Assembly (NCBI GenBank): GCA_964590955.1
Contig: CAZPYT010000002.1
Span: 1-52,072 of the forward strand
Reading direction: 5' to 3'
Source: CAZPYT01 sp964590955
GTDB lineage: Bacteria > Patescibacteriota > WWE3 > UBA101185 > UBA10185
DNA: 52,072 nucleotides
Below, one piece after another: positions 30,371 to 39,782 of this stretch (positions are counted from its first letter, which is position 1; the number at the start of each line of letters is the position of its first letter). A model generated the notes under the pieces. That model did no database searches and was not told the DNA's origin. It was given only the letters and a program-made list of their open reading frames with translations. A program made the position numbers and the translations under genes.

Positions 30371-32959
30371 ATGTCGGAATTTGAAACACCAATGATGCTT
30401 CAATATAAAAAGATAAAAGAGCAATATAGCGATTGTTTGCTGTTTTTTCGTTTAGGGGATTTTTACGAGCTTTTTTTGGAGGACGCAGAAATCGGAGCCA
30501 AAGTATTGAATATTACTCTGACCTCTAGAGATAGAGGTAAGGATGGGCGTATACCTATGGCCGGTGTTCCATATCACGCCGCCGACACATACCTTGCTAA
30601 ATTGGTTGAAGCCGGATACAAAGTTGCAATCTGCGAACAAATCAGCGAACCTTCCGGCGGCGTTCTAGTTGATAGAGAAGTAGTGCGTATTGTTACTCCC
30701 GGCACAATTTTAAGCGATTCTACGTTAATGCATTGCCGTAATAACTATCTTGTCAGCATTTCAAAAGCTGCTAATGCTATCGCCTTTGCATTTTCGGACA
30801 TTTCAACAGGGGAGTTTGTTTTTTCGGAGATCTCTTATATAAAAGAAAATCTGGCTGACATTGTTTCTCAAGAAATCGGAAGATTCCAGCCTTCTGAATG
30901 TATTTTGTCCAACGATTTATATAATGACCCTGTTTTCTTAAAATACCTTACCAATAACCCTGATCCCAATATCTACCCTTTCCATAACTGGGATCTTTAT
31001 GCAGCGGACTATAAAACTTCCAAAAAATATATTCAGGATCATTTTAAAATCTCTAATTTACATGCTTTTTCTCTCGAAGGAAAAGAAGCTGCATGTCAGG
31101 CAGTCGCAGCATTACTCGCTTATTTAAAACACACGCAAAAAAACCATGTGAACCACATTAAAAAAATTGGGCAATACAAAGCACTAAAAAGTGTTGAAAT
31201 TGATAAGTCAACTCTAACCAACCTTGAGCTATTTTCGACTTTGAGAGATAACTCTAAATCAGGAACTTTATACAATACCCTTGATCGCACAAAAACTGCA
31301 ATGGGAGCAAGACTGCTGAGAAAATGGCTGATGCAGCCATCATCAGATTTAGCAGAAATAAATTATCGTTTAGAAATAGTTGACTATTTAAAAAAACAAC
31401 GTGACTTGAGAAAAAACATTGTATCTGATCTTAATAATATAATGGATATTGAGAGATTATTTTCCAAATTATCTGTTGGGTTAGGTAATGCACGCGATCT
31501 TGTAAATCTTAAAAATTCTCTAGTTACCGTTCTGTCTTTAAAAGGCAAATTAGCAGATCCGATATTCTCAAAATTTAATAACTCGCTGTCAGTCGATTTA
31601 AAAAATGCAATTGCTCCGGTAGATAAATATATTACGGACGATCCCCCGGTCGATTTAAAAGAAGGCGGACTGATTAAAACCGGAGTCAGCTCGAAAATAG
31701 ATCAGCTTAGAACACGCGTCTATCATAGTAAAGAATGGATTTCCCGTCTCGAGAAAGATGAAAGGACTCGTTCAGGAATTACCTCATTGAAGGTAAAATA
31801 TAACAAAGTATTTGGATATTATATTGAAATTAGTAATTCAAATCTTGAATATGTACCTGAAAATTATATTAGAAAACAAACTTTGGTTAATGCCGAGAGA
31901 TACATTACGCCCGAACTGAAAGAACAGGAAGAGCTGGTTTTATCAGCCAGCGAAGAGCTGAAAAACCTTGAGTACGATCTCTTTCTTGAGGTAGTGCAGG
32001 AAGTCTTAAAATGTATTGATACTGTGCAAAATTCTGCCGAAGCAACCGCAATTTTAGATTGTCTTGTGACTTTTGCGGATACGGCTGAGCGTAATAACTA
32101 TGTTAGGCCAAATATGACCACTGATGGCGTTATTGATATTAAAAACGGTAGACATCCTGTTATTGAATTGCTGATCGAAAATCAGCAATTTGTTCCAAAC
32201 GATGTCTGTTTAGATAATTCTGAAAATCAACTTTTACTTATTACCGGTCCAAACATGGCAGGTAAATCTGTTTATATTAGGCAGGTTGCAGTACTTGTAT
32301 TAATGGCTCATATCGGAAGTTTTATTCCGGCTACAGAGGCGTCAATCAGTCTTGTGGATAGAATTTTTGTTAGAAGTGGTGCATCGGACGTTATCTCAAA
32401 GGGATTGTCTACTTTTATGGTGGAAATGATTGAAGCCGCATATATCTTGAATCACGCCACTAAAGACAGTTTGATTGTTATGGATGAAATCGGAAGAGGG
32501 ACAAGTACCTACGATGGTATAAGTATTGCCAGCGCAATCGCTGAGTATCTCGTGACCGGGTATTCATCCGGAGGGCCAAAGACTTTGTTTGCAACACATT
32601 ACCATGAGCTCCAGAATCTTGAATCGCAATTGACCGGTGTCAAGAATTTTCAAGTTATCGTTAAGCACGAAAACGGTACGCCCGTATTTTTACACAAAGT
32701 AGTTACCGGTGGGGCTTCACATAGTTTTGGTGTTGCTGTGGCGAAAATGGCAGGAGTTCCTGATCAAATAATTTCACGGGCAAAAATCTTGTTGAGGTCT
32801 TATGAAAATGGAGATGCAGAACTTCCTTCAATTATTTATGATAATGCTGCTATTGAAAATTCTCCTATAACGGAAAAGCTTAAGGAAATTGACCCTCAAA
32901 AAATAACACCTATCGAAGCCTTGAATATTCTTGTAGATCTGAAAAAGTTAACAGAGTAG
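30371..32959 (+). CDS. mutS: DNA mismatch repair protein MutS
   Basis: The 862 residues are full length. Domain I starts TPMMLQYKKIKEQYSDCLLF and includes GDFYELF, the Phe-x-Glu mismatch wedge. The connector, lever and clamp domains follow. The C-terminal ATPase has Walker A TGPNMAGKSVYIRQ, Walker B DEIGRGTSTYDG and ATHYHEL. MutS recognises mispairs and recruits MutL, which is encoded 27 bp downstream. TAGAAT lies 9 nt before the ATG. Confidence 0.97.
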   Translation: MSEFETPMMLQYKKIKEQYSDCLLFFRLGDFYELFLEDAEIGAKVLNITLTSRDRGKDGRIPMAGVPYHAADTYLAKLVEAGYKVAICEQISEPSGGVLVDREVVRIVTPGTILSDSTLMHCRNNYLVSISKAANAIAFAFSDISTGEFVFSEISYIKENLADIVSQEIGRFQPSECILSNDLYNDPVFLKYLTNNPDPNIYPFHNWDLYAADYKTSKKYIQDHFKISNLHAFSLEGKEAACQAVAALLAYLKHTQKNHVNHIKKIGQYKALKSVEIDKSTLTNLELFSTLRDNSKSGTLYNTLDRTKTAMGARLLRKWLMQPSSDLAEINYRLEIVDYLKKQRDLRKNIVSDLNNIMDIERLFSKLSVGLGNARDLVNLKNSLVTVLSLKGKLADPIFSKFNNSLSVDLKNAIAPVDKYITDDPPVDLKEGGLIKTGVSSKIDQLRTRVYHSKEWISRLEKDERTRSGITSLKVKYNKVFGYYIEISNSNLEYVPENYIRKQTLVNAERYITPELKEQEELVLSASEELKNLEYDLFLEVVQEVLKCIDTVQNSAEATAILDCLVTFADTAERNNYVRPNMTTDGVIDIKNGRHPVIELLIENQQFVPNDVCLDNSENQLLLITGPNMAGKSVYIRQVAVLVLMAHIGSFIPATEASISLVDRIFVRSGASDVISKGLSTFMVEMIEAAYILNHATKDSLIVMDEIGRGTSTYDGISIASAIAEYLVTGYSSGGPKTLFATHYHELQNLESQLTGVKNFQVIVKHENGTPVFLHKVVTGGASHSFGVAVAKMAGVPDQIISRAKILLRSYENGDAELPSIIYDNAAIENSPITEKLKEIDPQKITPIEALNILVDLKKLTE

Positions 32960-32986
32960 CACAATACCCGATATAATAATTTACAC

Positions 32987-34639
32987 ATGGGAATTATTAA
33001 AACCTTAGACAAGGAGACTATTTCTAAAATTGCAGCCGGAGAAGTTATTGATCGACCATCCAGTGTAGTAAAAGAATTGCTTGAGAATGCAGTAGATGCC
33101 AATTCAAAGTCCATAAAAATATTTATTAAGGATGCCGGATTAAAAGAAATAACTGTAATTGACGACGGTGACGGTATGTCAAAAGAAGATTTGAGCGAGT
33201 GCTTTAAAAGGCACGCAACCAGCAAAATCAGTTCCATCAATGATTTAGAAACTCACCTGCTTTTTGGATTTAGAGGTGAGGCTTTATATAGTATTGCCAG
33301 CGTTAGCCAGCTACTTATTTCATCAAGAAGATCAGACACTTTGGAAGGAAACTTCATTGATTTAGAAGGCGGAGATGTAATTAACTCGGGAATGATAGGT
33401 ATGCCCATCGGTACAAAAGTGCAGGTTAAAAATTTATTCTATAATGTCCCGGCGAGAAAAAAATATCTAAAAGACGCCGGAGAAGAACTCAGATTTATTA
33501 CAAATACAATAACCCGCTTCAGCATGATACATCCAGATATTAGTTTCAGATTTTATCACAACGAGACTGAACTGTTGAATTTACAGCAAGATGAGGATCA
33601 CTGGGCAAGAATAAAAAACTTATTTTCTGAGGAGTATGCCAATTCTTTGATTCCAATAAGCATTTCAGACCCTGCGGTCTCAGCTAAAGGTTATATATCG
33701 CGTCCGGAAGAATTTAGAGCAGGCAAACTGAAACAATTTATCTATGTGAACAATCGTCATATTCGAGACAATATGATATCCGATGCAGTTAAGTCTGCCT
33801 ATGGAAATTTAGCCGACAATAAAAAATATCCCCAATTTATACTTTTTATTGAAACCCCTGCAAATACAATAGATGTAAATATCCATCCGCAAAAAGAAAA
33901 AATAAGATTTTTAAATAAAGATTTAATTTATTCTTTGATACGAGAAAATGTTTTAGCAGCGCTGCAGTCTCAAGATCTTACACCGCAAAACAGTCCGTAT
34001 AAATTTGTTAGAGATGCGCTGAGTGAGTCTGAGTATGATTTTGTACTTCCCCAAAATTTAAAACTGAAAGAAAATGAGCACGAAAATTATATTCAACTTC
34101 ATAGTCTTTACATTGTTTTGGAAGTTCCGGAAGGCATGCTCATGCTTGATCAACACGCAGCACACGAACGTATTATATTCGAAAAAATGTCTACTGCTCT
34201 TGTAGAAAAACTTGACGACTATTATTCGATTGACTTATCTCAACCTCATGTTCTTATACTGGATAAGGAAGATTCTTATGTTGTTTATCAGGCTACTGAC
34301 GTGCTGGAAAAAATAGGTTTTAGAATTTCTGAGAACAAGATTATGTCTGTTCCTTACTTTTTACAGGGAAGAAATTTAGATTTGATCCTCAAAGAATTTA
34401 TTGATAACTATGACGACGGAAATTTAAAACCCGATCTTGATTCCAATACTTTAACTGCACTATCGCACCTTGCATGTAAGGCTGCTATAAAAGATGGCCA
34501 AAAACTATCACAGGCTGAAATGCAGTATATTGTAGAAGAACTGAAGGTATGTAAAACCCCTTATACATGCCCGCATGGACGTCCGGCACAGGTTCTCATC
34601 CCAAAAAACGAAATAGAAAAGTGGTTCAAAAGAACTTAG
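32987..34639 (+). CDS. mutL: DNA mismatch repair endonuclease MutL
   Basis: The 550 residues have an N-terminal GHKL ATPase: IAAGEVIDRPSSVVKELLEN, DDGDGM and GFRGEALYSI. The C-terminal domain keeps the metal-dependent nicking motif DQHAAHERIIFE (DQHAX2EX4E), with ACKAAIKDG and CPHGRP as further metal ligands, so it is an endonuclease-type MutL as in bacteria without MutH. A TATAAT lies 9 nt before the ATG, so it could be transcribed alone as well as from mutS. Its last 4 nt overlap the convergent methyltransferase gene. Confidence 0.96.
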   Translation: MGIIKTLDKETISKIAAGEVIDRPSSVVKELLENAVDANSKSIKIFIKDAGLKEITVIDDGDGMSKEDLSECFKRHATSKISSINDLETHLLFGFRGEALYSIASVSQLLISSRRSDTLEGNFIDLEGGDVINSGMIGMPIGTKVQVKNLFYNVPARKKYLKDAGEELRFITNTITRFSMIHPDISFRFYHNETELLNLQQDEDHWARIKNLFSEEYANSLIPISISDPAVSAKGYISRPEEFRAGKLKQFIYVNNRHIRDNMISDAVKSAYGNLADNKKYPQFILFIETPANTIDVNIHPQKEKIRFLNKDLIYSLIRENVLAALQSQDLTPQNSPYKFVRDALSESEYDFVLPQNLKLKENEHENYIQLHSLYIVLEVPEGMLMLDQHAAHERIIFEKMSTALVEKLDDYYSIDLSQPHVLILDKEDSYVVYQATDVLEKIGFRISENKIMSVPYFLQGRNLDLILKEFIDNYDDGNLKPDLDSNTLTALSHLACKAAIKDGQKLSQAEMQYIVEELKVCKTPYTCPHGRPAQVLIPKNEIEKWFKRT

Positions 34640-35421
34640 GCCAGCAGGTATCCAAACTCATTGCTCAAATCGATTTTCTTTAATATTTTTTTATTTGTTG
34701 TATTTATAAAAGATTTTATTATTTTATCTTCTCGGTATTCTATGTCTTGCTTTTTCACCATCGCTTCTTTGCTTCCCGTTATTAAAATGTATTTGGCATT
34801 TACTTTTGAAAGTAGTTCCAGTAGTGATTTCTCTTGACGGTAAATTACGGGAATTAGCTTTAACATAAAAGCAAAGTCATACGTTTCGTGATTGCTTGTT
34901 AAGAATTCTTGCAGCTCTAAATTAATCAACTCCACATAATCAGGTAGCTGCGCTGACTTAAGTTTGTCATAGGATTTTTTATCTTTATCGACCCACACAA
35001 ATTCGTTGAAGTTAAATTTTTCGAAGGGGACTGTAATTGGAAACATTCCTCCTCCCAGATCAAGTACTTTTTTAGAAAGTTGTAATTCCGGAGTTATCTG
35101 CTCAAAAAAAGAATTAATTTCTTTCTGTCTTTCAGCTGTAGAAATATGAGACTCAGCCGACACATCACGGTTCATCTGATAGCTGCGAAGTTTGTAGTAA
35201 ATGTCTTTTTTAAGATCCTTTATAAAATCTTTGTAAATTCTGGTTTTGTAAATTTCCTTCAAATCTCTATGTAGTATTTCAAATAAAGCCTTATTTTTAT
35301 CAAGTTTTTGAAGAACTGCACTTTCAGCGTCTTTTTCTGATATTTTGTATTTTTTACATATTAAATTAACCTGTTCGTTAATGAAATCCCTGTTCACATT
35401 AGTATGATAACATTTAACCAT
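34636..35421 (-). CDS. FmrO/ArmA-like 16S rRNA methyltransferase-family protein
   Basis: About 261 residues. A helical N-terminal domain of ~115 residues is followed by a class I methyltransferase core: VLDLGGGMFPITVP (motif I with the L-D-G-G-P pattern), WVDKDKKSYDKL at strand 2, then FMLKLIPVIYRQEKSLLELL, which resembles the K-L-P-L-E segment of ArmA/RmtB, and a late ILITGSKEA strand with a GYLL end. Those enzymes methylate G1405 of 16S rRNA and give aminoglycoside resistance in actinomycete producers. The substrate here is unproven. ATG 35421 overlaps the start codon of the divergent nuclease gene. Confidence 0.55.
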   Translation of the reverse strand: MVKCYHTNVNRDFINEQVNLICKKYKISEKDAESAVLQKLDKNKALFEILHRDLKEIYKTRIYKDFIKDLKKDIYYKLRSYQMNRDVSAESHISTAERQKEINSFFEQITPELQLSKKVLDLGGGMFPITVPFEKFNFNEFVWVDKDKKSYDKLKSAQLPDYVELINLELQEFLTSNHETYDFAFMLKLIPVIYRQEKSLLELLSKVNAKYILITGSKEAMVKKQDIEYREDKIIKSFINTTNKKILKKIDLSNEFGYLLA

Positions 35422-35959
35422 GCCCACAACTCAATCTTTAAAAAATAAAGCACTAAGTTTTTTATTAGCTATTTTGTTATTAATTCTAGGAGGTTTTACT
35501 CTGACTTATGAGGAACCGGAGAAAGATGTTCTTGGTACTGATTACGTTTACGCAGAAGTAACCAAAGTAATTGATGGCGATACTTTTGAAGTTTCTATTG
35601 CCGGAGAGAGCTATAAAGTCCGCATGATAGGTATAGATACTCCCGAGACTGTTCATCCCCAAAAAGAAGTAGAGTGCTTCGGCAAAGAAGCCTTTGCCAA
35701 AACCGCTGAATTATTGTCTGGAGCAACCGTTATTTTAACCGGTGATTCTTCTCAGGATTCAAAGGACAAATATGGTCGTTTGTTAAAGTATGTTCATTTA
35801 GAGGATGGTACTTTTGTAAACAAGGTTCTTATTGAATCCGGTTATGCCTATGAATATACCTATGACGCGCCGTATAAATACCAAAGCGAATTTAGAGCTG
35901 CACAAAAGTATGCTGAAGATCAGGAGCTTGGTCTTTGGAATGAAAGCATTTGCCCATAA
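35420..35959 (+). CDS. Thermonuclease-family secreted or anchored nuclease
   Basis: The 179 residues start with a signal anchor (ALSFLLAILLLILGGFTL), then a staphylococcal nuclease domain: VTKVIDGDTFEVSIAG, VRMIGIDTPETVHP (Arg and Asp of the active site), and DKYGRLLKYVH carrying the second catalytic Arg. The family cleaves DNA and RNA with Ca2+. Being outside the membrane, it could provide nucleotides to a host-dependent cell lacking de novo synthesis. It is head-to-head with the methyltransferase gene; the two ATGs share two bases, so promoters must lie inside the opposing coding regions. Confidence 0.88.
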   Translation: MPTTQSLKNKALSFLLAILLLILGGFTLTYEEPEKDVLGTDYVYAEVTKVIDGDTFEVSIAGESYKVRMIGIDTPETVHPQKEVECFGKEAFAKTAELLSGATVILTGDSSQDSKDKYGRLLKYVHLEDGTFVNKVLIESGYAYEYTYDAPYKYQSEFRAAQKYAEDQELGLWNESICP

Positions 35960-35971
35960 CAAACCTATAGC

Positions 35972-36000
35972 TTTACATGCATGTGACTTTAGTATATAAT
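35972..36000 (+). promoter_or_regulatory. Consensus-like sigma-70 promoter for 36077-36841
   Basis: TTTACA (35972-35977) and TATAAT (35995-36000) are 17 nt apart. The transcript would have a ~70-nt leader ending in AAGGAGG before ATG 36077. Confidence 0.75.
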
Positions 36001-36076
36001 GTCACCAATCTTTGCCCGGACCGGCAATCAAACATGGGTTCACTCTTAGTTTTACTAGGAGAATAAGGAGGTCGAT

Positions 36077-36841
36077 ATGACCACGAAAACTGGATCTACG
36101 CACAGGAATCGGTATGCTGTTTCCAACATTGGTACGAACGTGACTGCTTTTATGCCATACGGTGTTATTTTTTTGAAACCGTATCCCTTTGGCAATTTGC
36201 AGTTTCTTTACAATTCGTCTGAAATAGAAGAAGCTCATTTGCTTTTGCACTGGGCTCCCGAAATCCTGACGGATAATGGTTCTGATAGAGATGCCCTTCT
36301 GTATGCAGTACGCGAAGTTTTTACAGACTCTACTGTTACGCAAGTAGGTCATAGCCAGATCGATACCAGCATCCTTGTGAGTACGATTTCCATAGTTATG
36401 CCTCATCGAGTCAAATATCCTCCGAGTTTTGTTAAGGGTTATTCCCGAAAGCTATCCGGTGCATTGGCATGGCGCGTGCTGTCGATGATAGACGCTGATA
36501 TTAGGCATGTTATTGCAAATCTGAAAGCTGATGCTTTGTTGGAAGTAATCTTCAAGGAAGATTCCATCAGAAAGATTCATAATATCAACTGGCTGCTGGA
36601 ACAGGGTTTTCTGATGGCGGTTGATCAAAAGTTGAACGAACGCACAAATGCGATGTCCATTATCTCTGAAGTGCAAGCTCGAGAATCATGGGGAGAAACT
36701 GATCGAACCTTCCTATTCAAAGTCTTACGTCCTGAATTTGTGAATTCCTTCTTTTCCGCTAGTAAAGACGAATTTGTAAATTTATTTGGCGCCATTCTCG
36801 AAGGTGCGCGGGTATTGGATATTACAAACTACAATATATAA
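36077..36841 (+). CDS. Hypothetical protein, GC-rich class
   Basis: The 254-residue soluble protein is of unknown family. The N-terminal half is beta-rich (NIGTNVTAFMPYGVIFL) and the C-terminal half helical (LSMIDADIRHVIANLKAD, FVNSFFSASKDEFVNLFGA). There is no signal peptide. AAGGAGG lies 5 nt before the ATG, and with the promoter at 35972 and terminator at 36849 it forms a complete single-gene unit. Its GC content and codon choice are higher than those of flanking genes, as in 700-2215 and 26215-27491, which suggests a shared kind of origin. Confidence 0.7.
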   Translation: MTTKTGSTHRNRYAVSNIGTNVTAFMPYGVIFLKPYPFGNLQFLYNSSEIEEAHLLLHWAPEILTDNGSDRDALLYAVREVFTDSTVTQVGHSQIDTSILVSTISIVMPHRVKYPPSFVKGYSRKLSGALAWRVLSMIDADIRHVIANLKADALLEVIFKEDSIRKIHNINWLLEQGFLMAVDQKLNERTNAMSIISEVQARESWGETDRTFLFKVLRPEFVNSFFSASKDEFVNLFGAILEGARVLDITNYNI

Positions 36842-36848
36842 AAAAATA

Positions 36849-36895
36849 AACAGATGTCATGGGCAACAACTCAAGGCATCTGTTTTCTTTTTTTA
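36849..36895. terminator. Intrinsic terminator after 36077-36841
   Basis: AACAGATG (36849-36856) pairs with CATCTGTT (36877-36884), followed by TTCTTTTTTT. A-rich sequence on the left could let it act for the minus-strand protease gene too. Confidence 0.85.
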
Positions 36896-38158
36896 ATATT
36901 CAACAAACCTCTTGCAGTCTTCTTTTTGTTCAGAAAAATCATCATTATATTCTTTTTCCAGATCATTCCAGGAATCAATACAATATTTGTATGCATTTAT
37001 ACTGCCCTCAATGTTTAACTCATCAACAAGTTGTTCGATATTGCTGCTGTTTCTCAGGTATTCCTGCTTATTATCGTAAACTTGCATATACGTAATTTTT
37101 GAATTTGTATAGCCGTCCCAAAGTATTTCATCAATTTCCAGATTTCTTGCCAGCAGTTTTTGCAGCTTGTTCAGTTTATCCGACGGCACAAACTCGCTAT
37201 CAACGTTTTCCCAACTCTTTAGAACTTCTGCATCTTGAATTTTTCTTTGTTCCCAAAAAATAACCTGTTCATAGTCATAGCTTACTAAAGTATTAGGATT
37301 TAAATTTTTCCTATTTTCCGGAGTTTCTGTTGTTTGCTCAGTGATCTTTTCCGGTGGAATTACAGCCGTACCATTATCTTCTGCAATTATTTTTTCAACA
37401 ATTGAAATTGCGTGTTTTGCAGTTATTGCATATCCTATGCCTTCTGAGGGTTCATTTTGATTTATCCAACTGGTTTTAGCTGTATTTATACCTATTACTC
37501 CACAGCTATTCACGAGAGGTCCTCCTGAATTACCGGGGTTAATTGGTGTATCGGTCTGATATACTTTGATATCTTCATTCAGTGTTGTTTCTCTTGAAAT
37601 AATTCCTTTAGTTATTGTTGAGTCACCGTAAGGGCTGTTAGGCCAGCCTACAGCGTACACTGTTTCTGCCAGAGTATCGTTTTCCGGATTTGCCCATTCG
37701 CAAAAGTTTTGAGCCTCATCGATGCGCAGCACAGCTATATCATCTTTTTCTGAAAAACCTGCAATGCGCGCCTTATATTCTATACCGTTATACAAAACAT
37801 CAGAAAAACCATCTTTTGAACCGGAGATCACATGATAATTTGTTACCAGCCATCCCCCCGGTTTGATCACAAACCCGGATCCGTGTTGTTCGGAATTTCC
37901 TATAAGCAAAGTGCATTGTTTTGCTTTTCTCAAGGTTTCTTTTTCACTGCAACCTACCTCTCGGACGGATGTTATTTCATGCTGCGGTGCCGTCTTAAAA
38001 AATGTTAAGTAAAGTTCATACGAAGATTTTAGTCGGCTCACAACGTTTTTAGTGTCTCCTGCAATTACCAGCACAGTAGTGTATAACGTCAGCACAATAA
38101 CAATTCCAATAAGAAGATATCTGGCAGCTAGTTTTAAGTGTTTGAAAAAGTCGTTCAC
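36893..38158 (-). CDS. Membrane-anchored trypsin-like serine protease (DegP/HtrA-type, no PDZ)
   Basis: The 421 residues have an N-terminal span (YLLIGIVIVLTLYTTVLVIA), then an S1C protease domain with the triad in TNYHVISG (His), DDIAVLRID (Asp) and NPGNSGGPLV (Ser). An unusual C-terminal ~150 residues replace the PDZ domain; it is charged and helical (DELNIEGSINAYKYC, EKEYNDDFSEQKEDC). It likely cleaves misfolded or envelope proteins outside the membrane. The start is GTG 38158; TATAAT (minus strand, 38167-38172) is 8 nt before it. It lies 16 bp behind the YbaK-like gene but has its own -10. Confidence 0.88.
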   Translation of the reverse strand: MNDFFKHLKLAARYLLIGIVIVLTLYTTVLVIAGDTKNVVSRLKSSYELYLTFFKTAPQHEITSVREVGCSEKETLRKAKQCTLLIGNSEQHGSGFVIKPGGWLVTNYHVISGSKDGFSDVLYNGIEYKARIAGFSEKDDIAVLRIDEAQNFCEWANPENDTLAETVYAVGWPNSPYGDSTITKGIISRETTLNEDIKVYQTDTPINPGNSGGPLVNSCGVIGINTAKTSWINQNEPSEGIGYAITAKHAISIVEKIIAEDNGTAVIPPEKITEQTTETPENRKNLNPNTLVSYDYEQVIFWEQRKIQDAEVLKSWENVDSEFVPSDKLNKLQKLLARNLEIDEILWDGYTNSKITYMQVYDNKQEYLRNSSNIEQLVDELNIEGSINAYKYCIDSWNDLEKEYNDDFSEQKEDCKRFVEY

Positions 38159-38174
38159 TGCTAATAATTATATA

Positions 38175-38663
38175 TTATGTAAGGCCGGTGATGTCAGGGG
38201 AAACTATACTTTTATAATCTTCTGACTTTATTGCAATTGATACGCGCCTGTCTCCGGCGTTGAAAACAATTATATTGTTGGAGAAAATTTCGGAATCCGC
38301 GATTACTCTTATTCCGAATAAATTTCCGAATGGAGGTACACCTCCAGGTACTACGCCCCGCGTTATATACATAACCTCATTTTCGGTAGCAAATCTTATG
38401 TCTTTTACTTCCAGATATTTTTTAAGTTTGTCTTTATTAAATTTTTTATCTCCCGGAACTACCAGCATAACAAACTCGTTGCTGTCTTTTGTTTTTTTTA
38501 TTCTCACAATTAAGGCTTTGGTTCCTTGGTTCATGGTGTATTTTGGTCTTATCCTAGCGGCCTCTTCGCTTGTTCTGACGGGTTCGTGCTCCATGTAGTC
38601 AAACCATAGGTTATTCTTCTTAAGCAAATTTAAGATATCTTCAACTGTTTTATGATACGTCAT
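38175..38663 (-). CDS. YbaK/ProX-type aminoacyl-tRNA deacylase-like protein
   Basis: The 162 residues match the YbaK/EbsC fold: HEPVRTSEEAARIRP near the N-terminus, GTKALIVR, then VVPGDKKFNKDKLKKYL with the conserved lysine, and VPGGVPPFG with the G-x-x-P-F-G loop. Family members hydrolyse mischarged tRNAs (Cys-tRNAPro, Ala-tRNAPro). The first 4 nt overlap the upstream glycosidase gene (ATGA type), so it is the third gene of the 40991 to 38175 operon. Physical coupling to glycosidases is probably coincidental. Confidence 0.85.
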   Translation of the reverse strand: MTYHKTVEDILNLLKKNNLWFDYMEHEPVRTSEEAARIRPKYTMNQGTKALIVRIKKTKDSNEFVMLVVPGDKKFNKDKLKKYLEVKDIRFATENEVMYITRGVVPGGVPPFGNLFGIRVIADSEIFSNNIIVFNAGDRRVSIAIKSEDYKSIVSPDITGLT

Positions 38664-39781
38664 TCTGATAATTCTTTGCGGAATATTGCTTGGGCGGTAT
38701 CCCAGAAAAATGGATTATTATTATAAAATTTTTCCCAATACCACCACTCAGCTCCCCATAAGTAGTATTCTCTAAATCCTGCTTTTTGGGCGTACGCCAT
38801 TGTATCCAAAAAGTCATGGCGCGACATAGTTTTATTTTTTTCTCTTTCGGCCAGTTTATTATTTATGGTAGGTCCCCATGGTTCTGCCTGTAATTCTGTA
38901 ACTATTATTTTTTCCGGCGGTACAAGTGTTAAGTCTGCCTTAATTTTATAAGTCCAGTGTGCGAGCGGATATTTGAAGTAAATGAAGTTTCCTAAAAATA
39001 CATGCCAAAAGTCATACCAGACTTTTCGATACATAGAAATCCCCAGATAGTCTCCAATCTGATAGGTCGGAAACCAAAAGCCGCCCTCACCGCTGTCTTG
39101 TACCAGCACCGGGCGTTTGTCCAAAGATTTTACAAGCTCGATTTCTCTCGTTACCAGGCTTTTTTTAATTTCAGGAACACATTCTCCAAACTTAAAAAAT
39201 GGTTCATTTTCGACCTGCCACATTTTTATATTGTCATATCCTTTAAAAGTGTCCACAGCGACTTTTATGTATTCCAGCAGTTCTACATCTTTAAAATCGT
39301 CATTTCCCATTTCTTTCCACCATCCCGGCTCAAAGCATTCCGGGTATCTTGGAACTTTTCTGCCAATTGTCATGATTACTTTAACATCTCTACTGCGGGC
39401 TTCATCCAGCTGCCATAAAATATCTTCGAAATTATAATTGTCGCGATCTCTTTCGATGTCATCCCAGTAAGCCACCAAGCGCAAATTTCTCGAACCCAAA
39501 TCATCCAGAATAGCTGTATAAACTGTTTTCCAGTCCATACCTAAATCTCTGGCATATTTATTGCTGAAGGTAATTCCATATTCAATATTCTCTTGTACTT
39601 TTGGCTTATAGATTATAAATAAAATAAAAGGTGCAATTGCTGCTAAAATCAAAAAAATGAAAATTACTTTTACCACGTGTAATCTAAATAACTTAACAAT
39701 TAGATTGCGCGCGTGTTTGAATTCAATTACCTCTTTTGATAAGCCTCTTTTTTTAAATGGAAATATATCGGGCAGTTTCAT
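38660..39781 (-). CDS. Membrane-anchored TIM-barrel glycosidase (GH5/GH39-like)
   Basis: The 373 residues have an N-terminal cytoplasmic tail and one span (VIFIFLILAAIAPFILFIIY), then an extracytoplasmic (alpha/beta)8 barrel. KMWQVENEPFF carries the acid/base glutamate after Asn, and KIIVTELQAEPWG the nucleophile glutamate, the clan GH-A pattern. It probably trims beta-linked glycans at the surface. It begins 1 nt after the GH1 stop, so two glycosidases are co-transcribed: one cytosolic, one exported. The exact GH family is not certain by eye. Confidence 0.75.
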   Translation of the reverse strand: MKLPDIFPFKKRGLSKEVIEFKHARNLIVKLFRLHVVKVIFIFLILAAIAPFILFIIYKPKVQENIEYGITFSNKYARDLGMDWKTVYTAILDDLGSRNLRLVAYWDDIERDRDNYNFEDILWQLDEARSRDVKVIMTIGRKVPRYPECFEPGWWKEMGNDDFKDVELLEYIKVAVDTFKGYDNIKMWQVENEPFFKFGECVPEIKKSLVTREIELVKSLDKRPVLVQDSGEGGFWFPTYQIGDYLGISMYRKVWYDFWHVFLGNFIYFKYPLAHWTYKIKADLTLVPPEKIIVTELQAEPWGPTINNKLAEREKNKTMSRHDFLDTMAYAQKAGFREYYLWGAEWWYWEKFYNNNPFFWDTAQAIFRKELSE

Positions 39782-39782
39782 A

